This document shows positions 23,383-32,796 of a stretch of DNA of 64,000 bases, one piece after another. Every line of letters begins with the position of its first letter. Positions within the stretch are counted from its first letter, which is position 1. The DNA lies in assembly GCF_901001135.1 (NCBI RefSeq), contig NC_042615.1:488239017-488303016 (forward strand), written 5' to 3'. The notes under the pieces were generated by a model, which was given only the letters and a program-made list of their open reading frames with translations, was not told the origin of the DNA and searched no databases. A program made the translations under genes and the position numbers. This DNA comes from Rhinatrema bivittatum. Its lineage: Eukaryota; Chordata; Amphibia; Gymnophiona; Rhinatrematidae.

Positions 23383-23436
23383 GTACCTGTCATTTCAAAT
23401 GTCATTTGAAATGACATTTGAAATGACAGATACCAG
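23383..23436. repeat. Short palindrome inside the Harbinger-like element
   Basis: GGTACCTGTCATTTCAAATG pairs with the inverse CATTTGAAATGACAGATACC through a TCATTTGAAATGA core, giving a hairpin of about 24 bp per arm. It lies in the right third of the element, between the giant palindrome and the right TIR. Confidence 0.8.
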
Positions 23437-24059
23437 CGCGGCCGTGAAGCGTTAGGCCCGCGAACCCAGGATACTGTATAGGCGCTCTGTACAGTAAAAT
23501 GGGTTGCGCGGGCCTAACGCTTGCCTAAGGCTTCGCAGCCGCGGCATGCATTTGCATGCAATTTGAAGAGAGTATCGAGCGGTAGGTGAAGAGAACTGTG
23601 CGTGCGGGGAACGAGGGTGCGCCTGACACTGCCGCACTGTTTCTACCGCGGCCTTAGAGTATCGATCTGTTAGATATCTGGAGGTGACCAATGCCTTTCG
23701 GAGATCTGATCACCTTTCTGTTTCGTGGAGTGGTGCAAAGAAAGGGCTCCAGGCTTCCAAAGCTACTATTGCGAGGTGGCTCAAGGAGGCTATTGGGTCA
23801 GCCTATATTCTTAAGGGCTGCCAGCTGCCAGACAGTTTACGGGCTCATTCTACTCGATTGCAAGCAACCTCGTGGGCGGAGGCTCAGTTGGTGTTGCCAC
23901 AAGAGATTTGTCGGGCGGCTACATGGAAGTTGCTGCATATTTTTTCGAGACATTATCGCCTAGACATCCAGCATCTGGAAACTCATTCTTTCCGCAAGAG
24001 TGTTTTGTGAGCGGGACTCTCCAGGTCCCACCCCTACTAGGGGGCTTTGCAGGAGTCTG

Positions 24060-24462
24060 AAATAATCCGGGTATGTACAGGGAAAGGAAAATTGGTTCTT
24101 ACCTTCTAATTTTCGTCCCTGTAATACCATGGATTATTCCAGAGCCCGCCTGCTTGATGGAGGTGGAGAGGCTTCTGCTCAACTGTGCTCTTTTTGCTAT
24201 GCAGATTTTTCTTCAGAGCTTTAACAGGTGTTTTCAAGGGTTTTTTTTAAGTTTTTGCAAGTTTTACAAGGTTTTGCAAGTTAGTTTTTGTGCTTGGGTA
24301 CATATCAATACTGAGGAACTGCAGGTGGCACCAGTGCTTATCAAGCAGTGTCCGTTAAACTTTCTCTGTCTCCAACTGCTAGCACGGACGCATAAACCCA
24401 GGAGTCTGGAATGATCCGTGGTACTATAGGAACGAAAATTAGCAGGTAAGAATCAATTTTCC
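24060..24462 (+). repeat. DIRS-2 internal complementary region and right terminal repeat
   Basis: 24060-24140 contains sequences complementary to both element ends (GGAAAATTGGTTCTTACCTT next to AATTTTCGTCCCTGTAATAC). 24312-24450 is the inverted copy of the left terminal repeat: GAGGAACTGCAGGTGGCACC is the reverse complement of the left-end GGTGCCACCTGCAGTTCCTC-type motif. This arrangement (left ITR ... ICR, right ITR) is specific to DIRS-order elements. Confidence 0.8.
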
Positions 24463-25018
24463 TTTCCCTCTCTTTTCATCTCCTGTATAGATTGCTCAAA
24501 TTTGCTCTTTGCAGGCCTCCCACTGAACCATTTTTCTTCACTGCAATATATTCAAAATTGGGCTACACAACTTATCTTCCTTCATTGTCACTATGACCAT
24601 TTAGCCCATCTTCTCAAGCCACTACATTGGTTCCCTGTACACTTCCATATACAGTTCAAGCTTCTCTTACCCACTAGCACCTCATTATCTATCTTCTCTT
24701 CTCTCTTCCCTAGTCTTTCTTGTGAATTTTGTTCACTGAGCAAGTCACTCTGTGCTGGATGCCTGGAATAGGTTTCTTGGGTCAGGGCGTAATGCTTCCT
24801 CTTTGGCCATATTCAAATCCAGTCTAAAAACTCACCTTTTTTAAAACTGATTTTAAATCCTAACCACTTCTCTTACAATAAATGCACTTCTTATGTATGG
24901 TTTGTCTTGACTAGATTTTAAGCTCCTTAGAGCAGGTACTGTCCCTTATTTGTTTCTGTACAGTGCTGTGTATGTCTAGTAGCACTTTAGAAATGCTGAA
25001 TAGATGTAGTAGTAGGTG
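24463..25018 (+). mobile_element. L3/CR1-group LINE, 3' part
   Basis: Continues the LINE begun at 16640. It reads LLFAGLPLNHFSSLQYIQNW, ATQLIFL, HLLKPLHWFPVHFHIQFKLL, the conserved C-terminal motif order of this LINE group. It is followed by a 3' UTR (TTTTAAGCTCCTTAGAGCAG, TGTACAGTGCTGTGTATGTC) and a TAGTAGTAG tail. The 3' end is intact, which marks the original insertion site at about 25018. Confidence 0.82.
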
Positions 25019-25255
25019 CTGTATATTAGATACAGAGTCTAATCACATGGGTGCTGTGTATCAGCTATTGGGATCTCCTCACATGGGTGCTGTGTATTAG
25101 GTGTGAAGTTGTCAAATGGGTGCTTTGTATTGGGTGCATTTTCACATCATATAAGCACTATGTGTTGGGTGTGAGATAGAATCATGTAGGTGTTGTGCAT
25201 TGGGTGCAAGCTTGTTTCACATGAATACAGTGCCTGAAGGCTTATCATGTATATC
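25019..25255 (+). repeat. Imperfect 35-40 bp tandem repeat
   Basis: Five or six degenerate units share ATGGGTGCTGTGTATTAGGT-like cores separated by TCACAT. It lies between the LINE 3' end and the exon 8 acceptor. No gene. Confidence 0.6.
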
Positions 25256-25297
25256 GCATTTGTAGTGTCACTGCTTTTTTTTTTCTTGGCTTTCTAG

Positions 25298-25408
25298 CAC
25301 TACGAGCAGTCAAAACCATTCAATTATGCCATGGATATCCTGAACATGGTGTTCACTGGCCTCTTTACTGTGGAAATGATGCTGAAAATAATTGCTTTCA
25401 AACCAAAG
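25298..25408 (+). CDS. CACNA1F: L-type Ca channel exon 8 of window (IVS1-S2)
   Basis: 111 nt, 37 codons, phase 0 both ends. Acceptor GGCTTTCTAG, donor GTAGGG. It reads HYEQSKPFNYAMDILNMVFT then GLFTVEMMLKIIAFKPK: the IVS1-S2 loop and the S2 helix with E and K countercharges that stabilise the voltage sensor. PFNYAMDILNMVFTGLFT is the Cav1.4-like form (Cav1.2 has MFNDAMDILNMVFTGVFT). It sits only about 280 bp after the LINE copy. Confidence 0.97.
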
Positions 25409-25629
25409 GTAGGGTTCAGCCCCAGAGTTTGTCTCACAAAGAAAGGATCTCCCTCCCTCAACCCCAAAACTCCCAGAGCCTGTCTCACAGAGGGATCTCC
25501 AGCCTTCATCCCCAAAGGCCCATCTTACAGGAGAAAGATCTCCATCACTCTGCTACCGAGCATGTCTCACAGGAAACAGTTTCCTGGCTTAGTACCTTTC
25601 TATTTCTAAGATTATTTTATTATTTTTAG

Positions 25630-25713
25630 CATTACTTTTGCGATGCTTGGAACACCTTTGATGCCCTGATTGTAGTTGGCAGTCTGGTCGATATAGCAGT
25701 AACTGAGGTGAAT
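25630..25713 (+). CDS. CACNA1F: L-type Ca channel exon 9 of window (IVS3)
   Basis: 84 nt, 28 codons, phase 0 both ends. Acceptor TATTTTTAG, donor GTAAGT. It reads HYFCDAWNTFDALIVVGSLV then DIAVTEVN: helix IVS3 with the conserved aspartates of the voltage sensor. HYF-x-DAWNTFDALIVVGS agrees with the Cav1.4/1.3 group (Cav1.2 commonly YFSDAWNTFD). Cav1 genes have mutually exclusive alternatives for the IVS3 exon in some paralogs. The 221 bp intron before it contains no second copy. Confidence 0.96.
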
Positions 25714-25917
25714 GTAAGTTATCTTTAGACATGTTTCTACTTCTGTCATCAAACATCTATCTAACCCTCCGCTTTCTCTCTGTTTGTCTGATTGCGTGTC
25801 TTTCTTACATTTTCTGTGTGTGTTTACATATCTCTGACTTGTCTTGTTGTTTCTTTCTCTTTATGATAATGTAATATTATTTTTCATTGTGGCTCCTGTA
25901 TCCTGGTGTGCACCCTT

Positions 25918-26106
25918 ATCATCATCATCATCATCATCTTTATCAACATCAATTACAATCATCATTAATATGAATCATCATCATCATCAATCATCACTGT
26001 CCTCATCAATCAACATTACTATCACCAATCATCATCCTCTTCTTAATCAATCACTCATCCATTTTCAATCAACATTTATAATCTTCATCAATCATTACCA
26101 TTAACA
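25918..26106 (+). repeat. (ATC)n / TCATCA microsatellite, degenerate
   Basis: A run of TCATCATCATCATCATCATC followed by interrupted ATCA/ATTACC units for about 190 bp. It lies in the intron before the 21 nt micro-exon and is length-polymorphic by nature. Confidence 0.85.
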
Positions 26107-26162
26107 ATGTTCTTCATCACTGTGATCCTGTTGTCGTTATACCTGGTTTTCCTTGCTCCTAG

Positions 26163-26183
26163 AATGGGTGGCATGTTGGAGAG
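26163..26183 (+). CDS. CACNA1F: L-type Ca channel exon 10 of window (21 nt micro-exon)
   Basis: AATGGGTGGCATGTTGGAGAG lies between CTCCTAG and GTAATC and codes NGWHVGE. It sits in the extracellular IVS3-S4 loop, directly after …TEVN of exon 9. The human Cav1.4 sequence I recall has NGGHLGE at this point, five of seven residues identical, which both confirms the exon and favours CACNA1F. Length is a multiple of three, so it can be skipped in frame. IVS3-S4 loop splicing tunes voltage dependence in Cav1 channels (family knowledge). Confidence 0.85.
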
Positions 26184-26488
26184 GTAATCAGATCTTCTTT
26201 CTTGTTGTTATTAATTATTGTCTTTTTTTCATTAGAGCCAATAATGTGTGTATCAATGTGAAGAAGAAGGGCAAGATGGAGAGTCTTCTCCCTTTTCTCT
26301 GTGGGACTAGACTCTTCTTCCTATTTTCTGTTTGGGAGTGAGAGTCTCCCCTCTCATTACCTCTGGTGACTCATGTTTTCCTCTTTTTTTTTTACCTTTA
26401 TTTATGTATTTATTTATTTCTATTCTGTCCATTTACCAATTTCTGTTCTGGGTGCCTTTACTGATCTCTTCCACTCCCCTCTCCCCAG

Positions 26489-26539
26489 ATGACATACCTG
26501 GGTGACTCCGAGGACTCTGCTGGCCTGAGAGCTGGAGAG
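26489..26539 (+). CDS. CACNA1F: Candidate optional exon in the IVS3-S4 loop
   Basis: 51 nt, 17 codons, phase 0 both ends. It is preceded by a strong pyrimidine tract (TCTTCCACTCCCCTCTCCCCAG) and followed by GTGTCT. It would encode MTYLGDSEDSAGLRAGE, polar and acidic as expected for this extracellular loop. The LGDSEDS motif resembles the start of the next exon (NSEDSSR) and the LGESSEDSS of mammalian Cav1.4. I do not know of an annotated counterpart, so this may be a pseudo-exon. It preserves frame if used. Confidence 0.35.
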
Positions 26540-26756
26540 GTGTCTCATTCAAGGCACACTCTCAGCATGCTTGTTGGCTGGCAGAGAAGGCCAAAATACC
26601 AACAACCCGCTTTTTCCTTCTTCCTCTCCAGGCTTGAGTACACCAACTTTATGGTATGCCCAGACCCTACAAGAGTGTTCCCTTTGTTGCTGCTGGAAGA
26701 CTGAGGGTCTTTCCTTTATTTATTCAGTCTGACTCCTTGTGGCTTTTCTTACTCAG

Positions 26757-26885
26757 AATTCAGAGGACAGCTCACGCATCTCAATCACATTCTTCCGACT
26801 TTTCCGCGTGATGCGATTGGTCAAACTGCTCAGTAAAGGAGAAGGAATACGGACTTTGCTGTGGACCTTTATTAAATCTTTTCAA
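26757..26885 (+). CDS. CACNA1F: L-type Ca channel exon 11 of window (IVS4 sensor)
   Basis: 129 nt, 43 codons, phase 0 both ends. Acceptor CTTACTCAG, donor GTGAGT. It reads NSEDSSRISITFFRLFRVMR, LVKLLSKGEGIRTLLWTFIK, SFQ. The regularly spaced R/K (R-I-S, F-R-L-F-R-V-M-R-L-V-K-L-L-S-K) form the repeat IV S4 helix, followed by the S4-S5 linker. The K in LLSKGEG is shared with Cav1.4, whereas Cav1.2 has R. Confidence 0.97.
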
Positions 26886-28144
26886 GTGAGTATAATGAGA
26901 GAGAACGGGAGCACAGCCGTGTATAATGACGGGAGAGGATGCAGTGATGAGGGAAAGGAGCAAAGGTGAGTGATAGGGAGAAAACAAGGGGCAGATAAGG
27001 AATGCATGACCTTTTGAAAACAGCAGGCCACAACATCCCAAAAATCAACTGGATTGGTGCTAGCAGCTTGTTGGTGGCTGGGTACCATCCAGCAAAGTAA
27101 TGGGGTCCTAGGAGTCCAGATACAGTATATGGGCAACAGCCCTGCCACCTCCCAACGCCCCCGAACCTTCAAATGAAGGCTTGGCTCCTGCGTCGGGGCT
27201 GGTGCCATTTTCCAAAATGGCGCCAACCTGACTGTGCCCCAGTCATTTGACTGGGGTAAGATCTGGGCATCAGACCCAGCACTTAGCCCACACTCAACCT
27301 CTCCTCTTTGCCACAATTTTTTTTGTTTTGTTTTGCCGCCTCTTTAAATGTGAGGCATGAGCCTTGGGACCCACATTAAGGTCCTGGGCATCCTGCCTTA
27401 CATTTAAGCCTTTTCCAAGAGGCGTTATTTTATTGTGGCTGACCACCTTCTCGGTTGGCCGCAATAAAATATCTGCATAGGATTGCCTATGCGTGACCTT
27501 CTTTGCATGTGTGGATTAGTTGGGGGGGCGGTGGAAGAGAACAAGCGGATAAATATTATTTTATTCCCTCCCCTTCCCCCCATCCTCGGCTAATCAACAG
27601 CAATCTCAACTCAGCTCAAACGTTCCCAGGTATGAGGACAGGAGTAAATGTATATGTAGTGATAGAGACTGCAATGGGAGGACATGAGCTCACCACTGAG
27701 AGAATAGAGAATGCAGTGATGGGGAGTGAAGGCAGGAATACAGGTGCACGCAGTAAGGGAAATGTGCAGGCAGGAGGACAGGAGAGAGGTGTGCGTAGTA
27801 TGAAGAAAGTGTGCACTAAGGGGGACAGCAGCAAAGGTGTGTGTGTGTGTGTGTGATGACAGGGGAAAGTGCAAAAAGGGAACTGGATCTGCTCTCAGAC
27901 AGCATATGTGAGTGAGAGAGCAGCCTTTCACACACATTTCTCCGAGACAGAGGGCGTGAGAAATCCTTTGCTGTGGGATTGGCTGCCTACAGCCTGTTGT
28001 TTAGAGTAAACAAATTTGTTTTGCCTACACTAAGAAAAAAATAAGCTGCAAGCTTCTGGTTTTCTTGATCTCACTCCTTCTCTCACCCTGCTCTCTTGCC
28101 TGCTCTACTCTCATCCTTCTCAGCTTCCCTTTTTCTTCTTTTAG
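26886..28144. other. Intron 11 (exons 11-12), no gene seen
   Basis: 1259 bp. It contains degraded repetitive sequence including inverted GGTTGGCCGCAATAAAAT / ATTTTATTGTGGCTGACC arms at 27428-27472 and a (GT)n run near 27837-27856. Nothing coding is recognisable. It ends in the CTTCTTTTAG acceptor. Confidence 0.5.
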
Positions 28145-28210
28145 GCTCTCCCCTATGTAGCGCTCCTTATTGCTATGATCTTCTTCATTTACGCTGTCAT
28201 CGGGATGCAG
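28145..28210 (+). CDS. CACNA1F: L-type Ca channel exon 12 of window (IVS5)
   Basis: 66 nt, 22 codons, phase 0 both ends. Acceptor TTCTTTTAG, donor GTAAGA. It reads ALPYVALLIAMIFFIYAVIG then MQ, the IVS5 pore helix. The AMIFFIYAVIGMQ form (I where Cav1.2 has L) fits Cav1.4. Confidence 0.96.
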
Positions 28211-28376
28211 GTAAGAGAGTAAAACAGCAACACCTGAAGTTATGCAAACACCTGTATCTGTGAGAGAAAGATAGAATGGCAGTGAGGCCCATATTCAAAA
28301 AAAGCTGAGATCCTAAATTTAAGCTCCTAAGTTTTCAGCTGAAAATTCACATGGGGCCAGTCTTCAAAGTGTTTAC

Positions 28377-28632
28377 ATAAGAACATAAGAACGTGCCATA
28401 CTGGGTCAGACCAAGGGTCCATCAAGCCCAGCACCCTGTTTCCAACAGTGGCCAATCCAGGTCATAAGAACCTGGCAAGTACCCAAAAACTAAGTCTATT
28501 CCATGTTACCATTGCTAGTAATAGCAGTGGCTGTTTTCTAAGTCAACTTAATTAATAGCAGGTAATGGACTTCTCCTCCAAGACCTTATCCAATTCTTTT
28601 TTAAACACAGCTATACTAACTGAACAAACAGT
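28377..28632 (-). mobile_element. CR1 3' UTR fragment (minus strand)
   Basis: The non-coding tail of the dominant CR1 family. In + orientation it reads AACGTGCCATACTGGGTCAG, ACCCTGTTTCCAACAGTGGC and TTAATAGCAGGTAATGGAC. It corresponds to the first 240 bp of the 6560 copy and is truncated before the coding part. Confidence 0.85.
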
Positions 28633-29413
28633 ACATGAGCATTTTTTCAACGGACTGGGTTGGCGGCCATATGAACGTTTTCTCAACTGACTTCTAATAA
28701 GATGTGTCACTTATTTGAAGACTTTTATATGCATTTAAAAGAGACAAAAATAATTTTTCCTGCAATTTTGTGATGAACTGTTGTGACCTATGATTAAAAA
28801 TTGGGAGCGGTAGCGCATTTTAGTGATTAATGTATGAATACTTACCACTTTTAAATGAGAAGGTCTCTTGAATGAAATTATAATTTAAATTTTTTTGACT
28901 TCCAATATATATACTTGTGTGCTTTTCCTTTCACTTGTATTTAACTGCAAAGGGGACAAAAGGTTCTTTTTATTACAATTGTCCTAACTTTTGTGGTCAG
29001 GCTCCTAAATTGGCCCTTTTGAGGCTGATATTCCAAAAATGCTAATTTCCAAAATGCAGGCTCCTATGTTAGATTCTAAGGGCGGGATTTTCCATTCTCA
29101 CAGAGAATGGTGAATCCCGGCGGTAACGGGGGCGGGCCTGCAAAAGCCGGCAGCAATCACACCACCGCGATGTTCTCGTTGCCGGCTTTCGCACCCAATA
29201 GCGCCACCGAGAAAGTTGGTGCTATTGGGTGCGCTACTGGCGGCGATAACTTGTCTTGCCTTATCGCTGCCAGTGAAGATAAGGTAAGACACATTAGGCC
29301 CGGTATTCATTTGTCTAGATTCAGGATCCCAAGGAGGTAATTTTCAAAGGAGCTACATATGTAAATGTAACGTACTGTCATAGCAATTTTCAAAAGTAAT
29401 TTCCACACATAAA
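28633..29413. other. Intron 12, left part, with hairpin-rich remnants
   Basis: AT-rich up to about 29080. Then 29090-29310 carries inverted pairs (TTCTCACAGAGAATGG; CCCAATAGCGCCACC with GGTGCTATTGGG), suggesting an unclassified MITE. No gene seen. Confidence 0.5.
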
Positions 29414-30047
29414 GGGGTGGATTTTAAGAGCCCTGCTCGCCGGTAGGCCTATTTTACATAGGCCTACCGGTGCGCGCAGAGCCCCGGGACTCGCGTAAGT
29501 CCCGGGGTTTTCTGAGGGGGTGTGTCGGGGGGGCGGGCCCGAACCGCGCGGCGTTTTCGGGGCGTGTCGGGAGCGTTCTGGGGGCGGGCCCGGGGGCATG
29601 GCTACGGCCCGGGGCGGTCCAGGGGCGTGGCCGCGCCCTCCGGGCCCGCCCCCAGGTCGCATCCCGGTGCGCTAGCGGCCTGCTGGCGCGCGGGGATTTA
29701 CGTCTCCCTCCGGGAGGCGTAAATCCCCCAACAAAGGTAAGGGGGGGGGTTTAGACAGGGCCGGGCGGGTGGGTTAAGTAGGGGAAGAGAGGGGAAGGTG
29801 AGGGGAGGGCAAAAGAAAGTTCCCTCCGAGGCCACTCCGATTTCGGAGCGGCCTCGGAGGGAACGGGGGTAGGCTGCGCGGCTCGGCACGTGCCGGCTAT
29901 ACGGAATTGATAGCCTTGCGCGCGCCGATCCAGGATTTTAGCGGATACGCGCGGCTACGCGCGTATCTACTAAAATCCCGCGTACTTTTGCTTGCGCCTG
30001 ATGCGCCAGCAAAAGTACGCCAAATCGCGCGGTTTGAAAATCTACCC
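29414..30047 (-). repeat. Foldback MITE family A, second full copy (inverted)
   Basis: The reverse complement of the 1110-1782 copy, with the same hairpin order from GGGGTGGATTTTAAGAG to TTTGAAAATCTACCC. A low-complexity GGGGAAGGTGAGGGGAGGG tract is conserved in the same place. Two complete copies and one fragment in one gene allow a consensus end to be drawn: GGGG(T/C)(A/G)GATTTT. Confidence 0.8.
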
Positions 30048-30799
30048 AATTGTGCACTTACATGAAAATATCCTATGGGCAATTCAATGGCATACATTGT
30101 AGCAATTTTCAAAAGCCAACTTATATGGTTAAAGTGCATTTACACGTGTAAAACCCAGTTTTATGTGTGTAAATTCTTTTGAAAATGATCCCATAAGTTA
30201 GGTGCCTAGTTCTGAAAATCAGTACTAAACTGTTTCCCTGCCCAAGCACAGCCCCTGTAGCTACACACGGTTTAAGGCCCTAAATTTTATAGCTTAGTGA
30301 AACTGGGAGCCTAAATTTAGGTCTCAGCTTTATTAAATTTTCAAAAAGGTCAATTTAGGAGCCTTACTTCAAACATTAGGAGTCTGTTTGAAAACTAACT
30401 CCTAAACCTTTTTACTAAGATTGGGTTCCTAAATGAGGCACTAGGAAGTCAATATTCTCTGCCAGGTGTGTCGCGAGGTCCTGGGAGGTGTGTCACAGGG
30501 TCAGTAGATGGCTGATTCCTTATCAGCCCTGGTGGGAATTGGTTGACTTCTCTTACATTGGGCCTGATGAGAGGCTGCTCTCACTTCCTTCTCTTCTTTG
30601 ATGGGAGGCAAACTTTATCTTCCCCTGCTGAGTCTGGTAGTGATGCTGCTAAAGATCTCTTCACCCAGTGAAGGGTGGAGGAAAGGAGGCTGGGGATGCT
30701 GGGAAGATGAAGATGGAACAGAGAGGGAGTGTGAGGGATGCTGACCAAGAAGGGATGGGATATTAAGTCGGAGGAAACAAAAGGTTTAAAAAAAAAAAA

Positions 30800-31125
30800 A
30801 AAGTGTCAGCGGTCAGGTTAGGAAAAGGGACGCTCAATTAACGAGTTCCATTTTCCTAACCCGTGGCTGTGCACAGGTTAGGAAAACAGACGCTTGTAAA
30901 ATTGAGCGTCCCTTTTCCTAACCCACTGACAGCCACCTCTCCTGGGCGCCCACTGCCAAGCAGGCGCTAGGAGCGCACATTTGGCCCTAGCGCCTCCATG
31001 GCAGTGCAACCCCTCATTTAAATATTCAATCTTGGGCCTAGGAGAGGTGCTGGGCACATGATAGGAAAATGGGCACTCAACACCGAGAACCCATTTTCCG
31101 TGTTGATTTTTTGCATCGGCCCTTA
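30800..31125 (+). repeat. Foldback MITE family B, second copy
   Basis: Related to 8440-8916. It shows GGTTAGGAAAAGGGACGCTC with GAGCGTCCCTTTTCCTAACC as an inverted pair, then the CCACTGACAGCCAC and CCTAGCGCCTCCATGGCAG blocks and a terminus GATTTTTTGCATCGGCCCTT. The left third is shorter than in the other copy. Confidence 0.6.
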
Positions 31126-31289
31126 TATTTCCCAGCCTTATCGCTGCCCCTGAAGCCACCCACTTTTTAGGGCCCTAGATTTGGGAGCCTAGAAAAACTG
31201 GGAGTCTAAATTTAGGTCTCAACCCTACTAAATTTTCAGTTTAGGAGCCTAAATCTTGTGAAAATTGGCCTAAGTAGTACCTGGAGTAG

Positions 31290-31760
31290 ACAGGTTGGTT
31301 GCCTGTTGCTTGCTAGGTGCTCCTTGTGATACAGTGTGCAGTGCTGGGTGAGGCTCTGATTTAAAGAGTGCACGGGGCTGACTGTTGGGAGTATCCTTGG
31401 ATACAGAATAGGCTGGGCTGACTTTTTGTTACAATGTGGCTGATTCTGGCTGTTCCTGGGAGTCCATGATTACAAAATGGGTGTTGGTTGTTGAGGGTGT
31501 CCTTGGTTACAAAGTGGAAGATGTTGGCTGTTGGGAGTGTCCTTGGGTAGAGTGGGTGGGGGTTGGTTATTGGCTGGGGTTAGTTAGAGTGGGTGAGTCT
31601 GGCTCTTGTTGGGGCTCCTTAGTTATAGAATGGGAGTGTCCTGGGTTACAGAGTAGGTGGGGCTATCTGTTGGGGAGGTGCCCTTGAATACAGAATAGTG
31701 GGCATTGGCTATTGGGAAAAGTGTGTGGGGTTAGAGAGTGAGGGCAAGGATCTGTTGACA
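31290..31760 (+). repeat. G/T-rich imperfect minisatellite upstream of exon 13
   Basis: About ten degenerate units of 40-45 bp with cores such as GGTTACAAAGTGGG and GGCTGACTGTTGGGAGTGTCC. No coding signal. Similar imperfect arrays lie upstream of several exons here (4880, 15170, 25019), each a different sequence. Confidence 0.65.
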
Positions 31761-31827
31761 GGGATATCTTTTCTATTTGACGATGTCACTGATACACATG
31801 TTCTTGATGCTTTCTGCTTCTTGTCAG

Positions 31828-31919
31828 ATCTTTGGTAAAATTGCGATGCAGGATGGGACCCAGATCAATCGAAACAACAACTTTCAAACCTTCCCACAGG
31901 CTGTATTGCTGCTATTCAG
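31828..31919 (+). CDS. CACNA1F: L-type Ca channel exon 13 of window (IVS5-P turret)
   Basis: 92 nt, phase 0 to 2. Acceptor CTTGTCAG, donor GTGAGT. It reads IFGKIAMQDGTQINRNNNFQ then TFPQAVLLLF with the last codon (R) split across the next intron. This is the extracellular turret leading to the repeat IV pore loop. MQDGTQINRNN matches Cav1.4 (LQDGTQINRNN), while Cav1.2/1.3 have MRDNNQINRNN, so this is a strong paralog marker. The following intron is 14931 bp, the largest in the window. Confidence 0.97.
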
Positions 31920-32662
31920 GTGAGTCCTGTGTATCTTCTCACCTCTACAAGTGCTACTGTACAAACACTCTACAAGTACTAGTGGTGACAGACACTGCAT
32001 CCACAGAAACACCCTTAATGGGTGCAGGGCAGAATTTAAAATCTTCCCCTACTATTCACTGTACAAAAGAAGAATGTTCAGATTCTGGTGTCACCAAAGT
32101 AACAGTGACACAAAACTCCCTCTACTACCAGGCACTCTGTGAAGTAAACCATCCCTTGAAAAAAACACCCTTAACACATACAGTATATACCTGCCATGCC
32201 GTATCTGCACTAACACCCAACATTCAAATGATTACAACACGACCTACAAAAAGGCAGCACTGCAAATATTGCAACACACCCTAGAACACCAATACACTTC
32301 CCACTGGGAGGTGCAGATTGGAAAACAGCACAAGCTGGACTGCTGCAGATCCCACTAGCAGTATACCTTACCTCCGTCACACATGCAAAGCACAGACAGA
32401 TAATTGAGAATAAGTGCCCACAAACTAGAATAGAAAGATGCACACAAAAGCTGAACTGGAAATCCCAAAAGTCAGATTCTGTGTGCAAAGCAATACCAGA
32501 AACAAAAATGCATTTCCCCCTCTGCTGTGCAAAATACAAAGAGACCACAGATGTGCATTTCCCAAATCAGACAGAGCAAATGAAAGATTTTTCTACAAAA
32601 GAACGAGGACAAATTCAGGATTATGCTGGGGGAAAGAGCAGCTACAGCAGCAAAATACTGTG

Positions 32663-32796
32663 AGGTCAACATTCAAAACTAAACATTTAAATGGATAACA
32701 TGAAGTTAGAAGGATAACTTTGAGTTAAATGAATAATTTGCCATTTAGAGGATAACTTGTGAGTTATCCTTCTAAATGTTTTGAATATTGACCTTA
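32663..32796. repeat. Small foldback MITE (family C)
   Basis: The left end GAGGTCAACATTCAAAAC is the inverse of the right end TTTTGAATATTGACCTTA. GGATAACTTTGAG pairs with the inner AAGGATAAC/GTTATCCTT blocks. About 134 bp and non-coding. Part of a GGATAACT/AGTTATCC repeat class also seen at 47615-47890. Confidence 0.7.

Larger units (their letters stand above)
21964..23669. mobile_element. PIF/Harbinger-like non-autonomous DNA transposon, palindromic
   Basis: 1706 bp. It starts CAGGTCGATACT and ends AGTATCGATCTG (12 bp terminal inverted repeats, one mismatch). It is flanked by TTA at 21961-21963 and 23670-23672. A 3 bp TWA-type duplication with short TIRs is characteristic of the PIF/Harbinger superfamily. 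It encodes no transposase; open frames within it are GC-rich artefacts. The interior is dominated by the palindrome at 22600-23167. Boundaries are proven by the DIRS recombinase frame that resumes precisely across the site. Confidence 0.88.
21264..24008 (+). pseudogene. DIRS-2 tyrosine recombinase, split by insertion
   Basis: The N-terminal part (21264-21963) reads LDFEAWCMAKGVAALRASV-like core-binding sequence, then VAICSVQRISELQTLSCRD with box I arginine. The C-terminal part (23670-24008) has ATIARWLKEAIGSAYI, LRAHSTRLQATSWAEA (H-x-x-R) and LHIFSRHYRLDI (nucleophile tyrosine). The 1706 bp nested element plus one 3 bp duplication separates them, and removing 1709 bp restores frame exactly (…RALL|RYLEV…). 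Independent stops at 21522, near 21901 and near 21928 show the gene had also decayed. YR would mediate site-specific integration of a circular cDNA. Confidence 0.88.
17012..24462 (+). mobile_element. DIRS-2: nearly full-length DIRS retrotransposon
   Basis: About 7.45 kb including a 1706 bp nested element, or 5.7 kb without it, matching usual DIRS length. The left terminal repeat (17012-17165; CCTGAGTTTATGCATCCGTG, GCCACCTGCAGTTCCTCAAT) recurs inverted near the right end (24312-24410). Just inside the right repeat, 24060-24140 carries a TACAGGGAAAGGAAAATTGG / AATTTTCGTCCCTGTAATAC segment, the internal complementary region used to circularise the DIRS intermediate. Order: Gag-like, RT-RNase H, YR. 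It sits inside an older LINE. Several stops make it non-autonomous now. Confidence 0.9.

Noticed and set aside
22331..23417. Ala/Arg/Gly-rich frames up to 192 codons in both directions
   Set aside because: They are formed by the GC-rich palindrome in the Harbinger-like element. The same short peptide recurs because the hairpin stem recurs.
26632..26653. 22 nt segment between AG and GT resembling a micro-exon
   Set aside because: Its length is not a multiple of three, and it would shift the frame between exon 10 and exon 11 and introduce a stop (GCT TGA).
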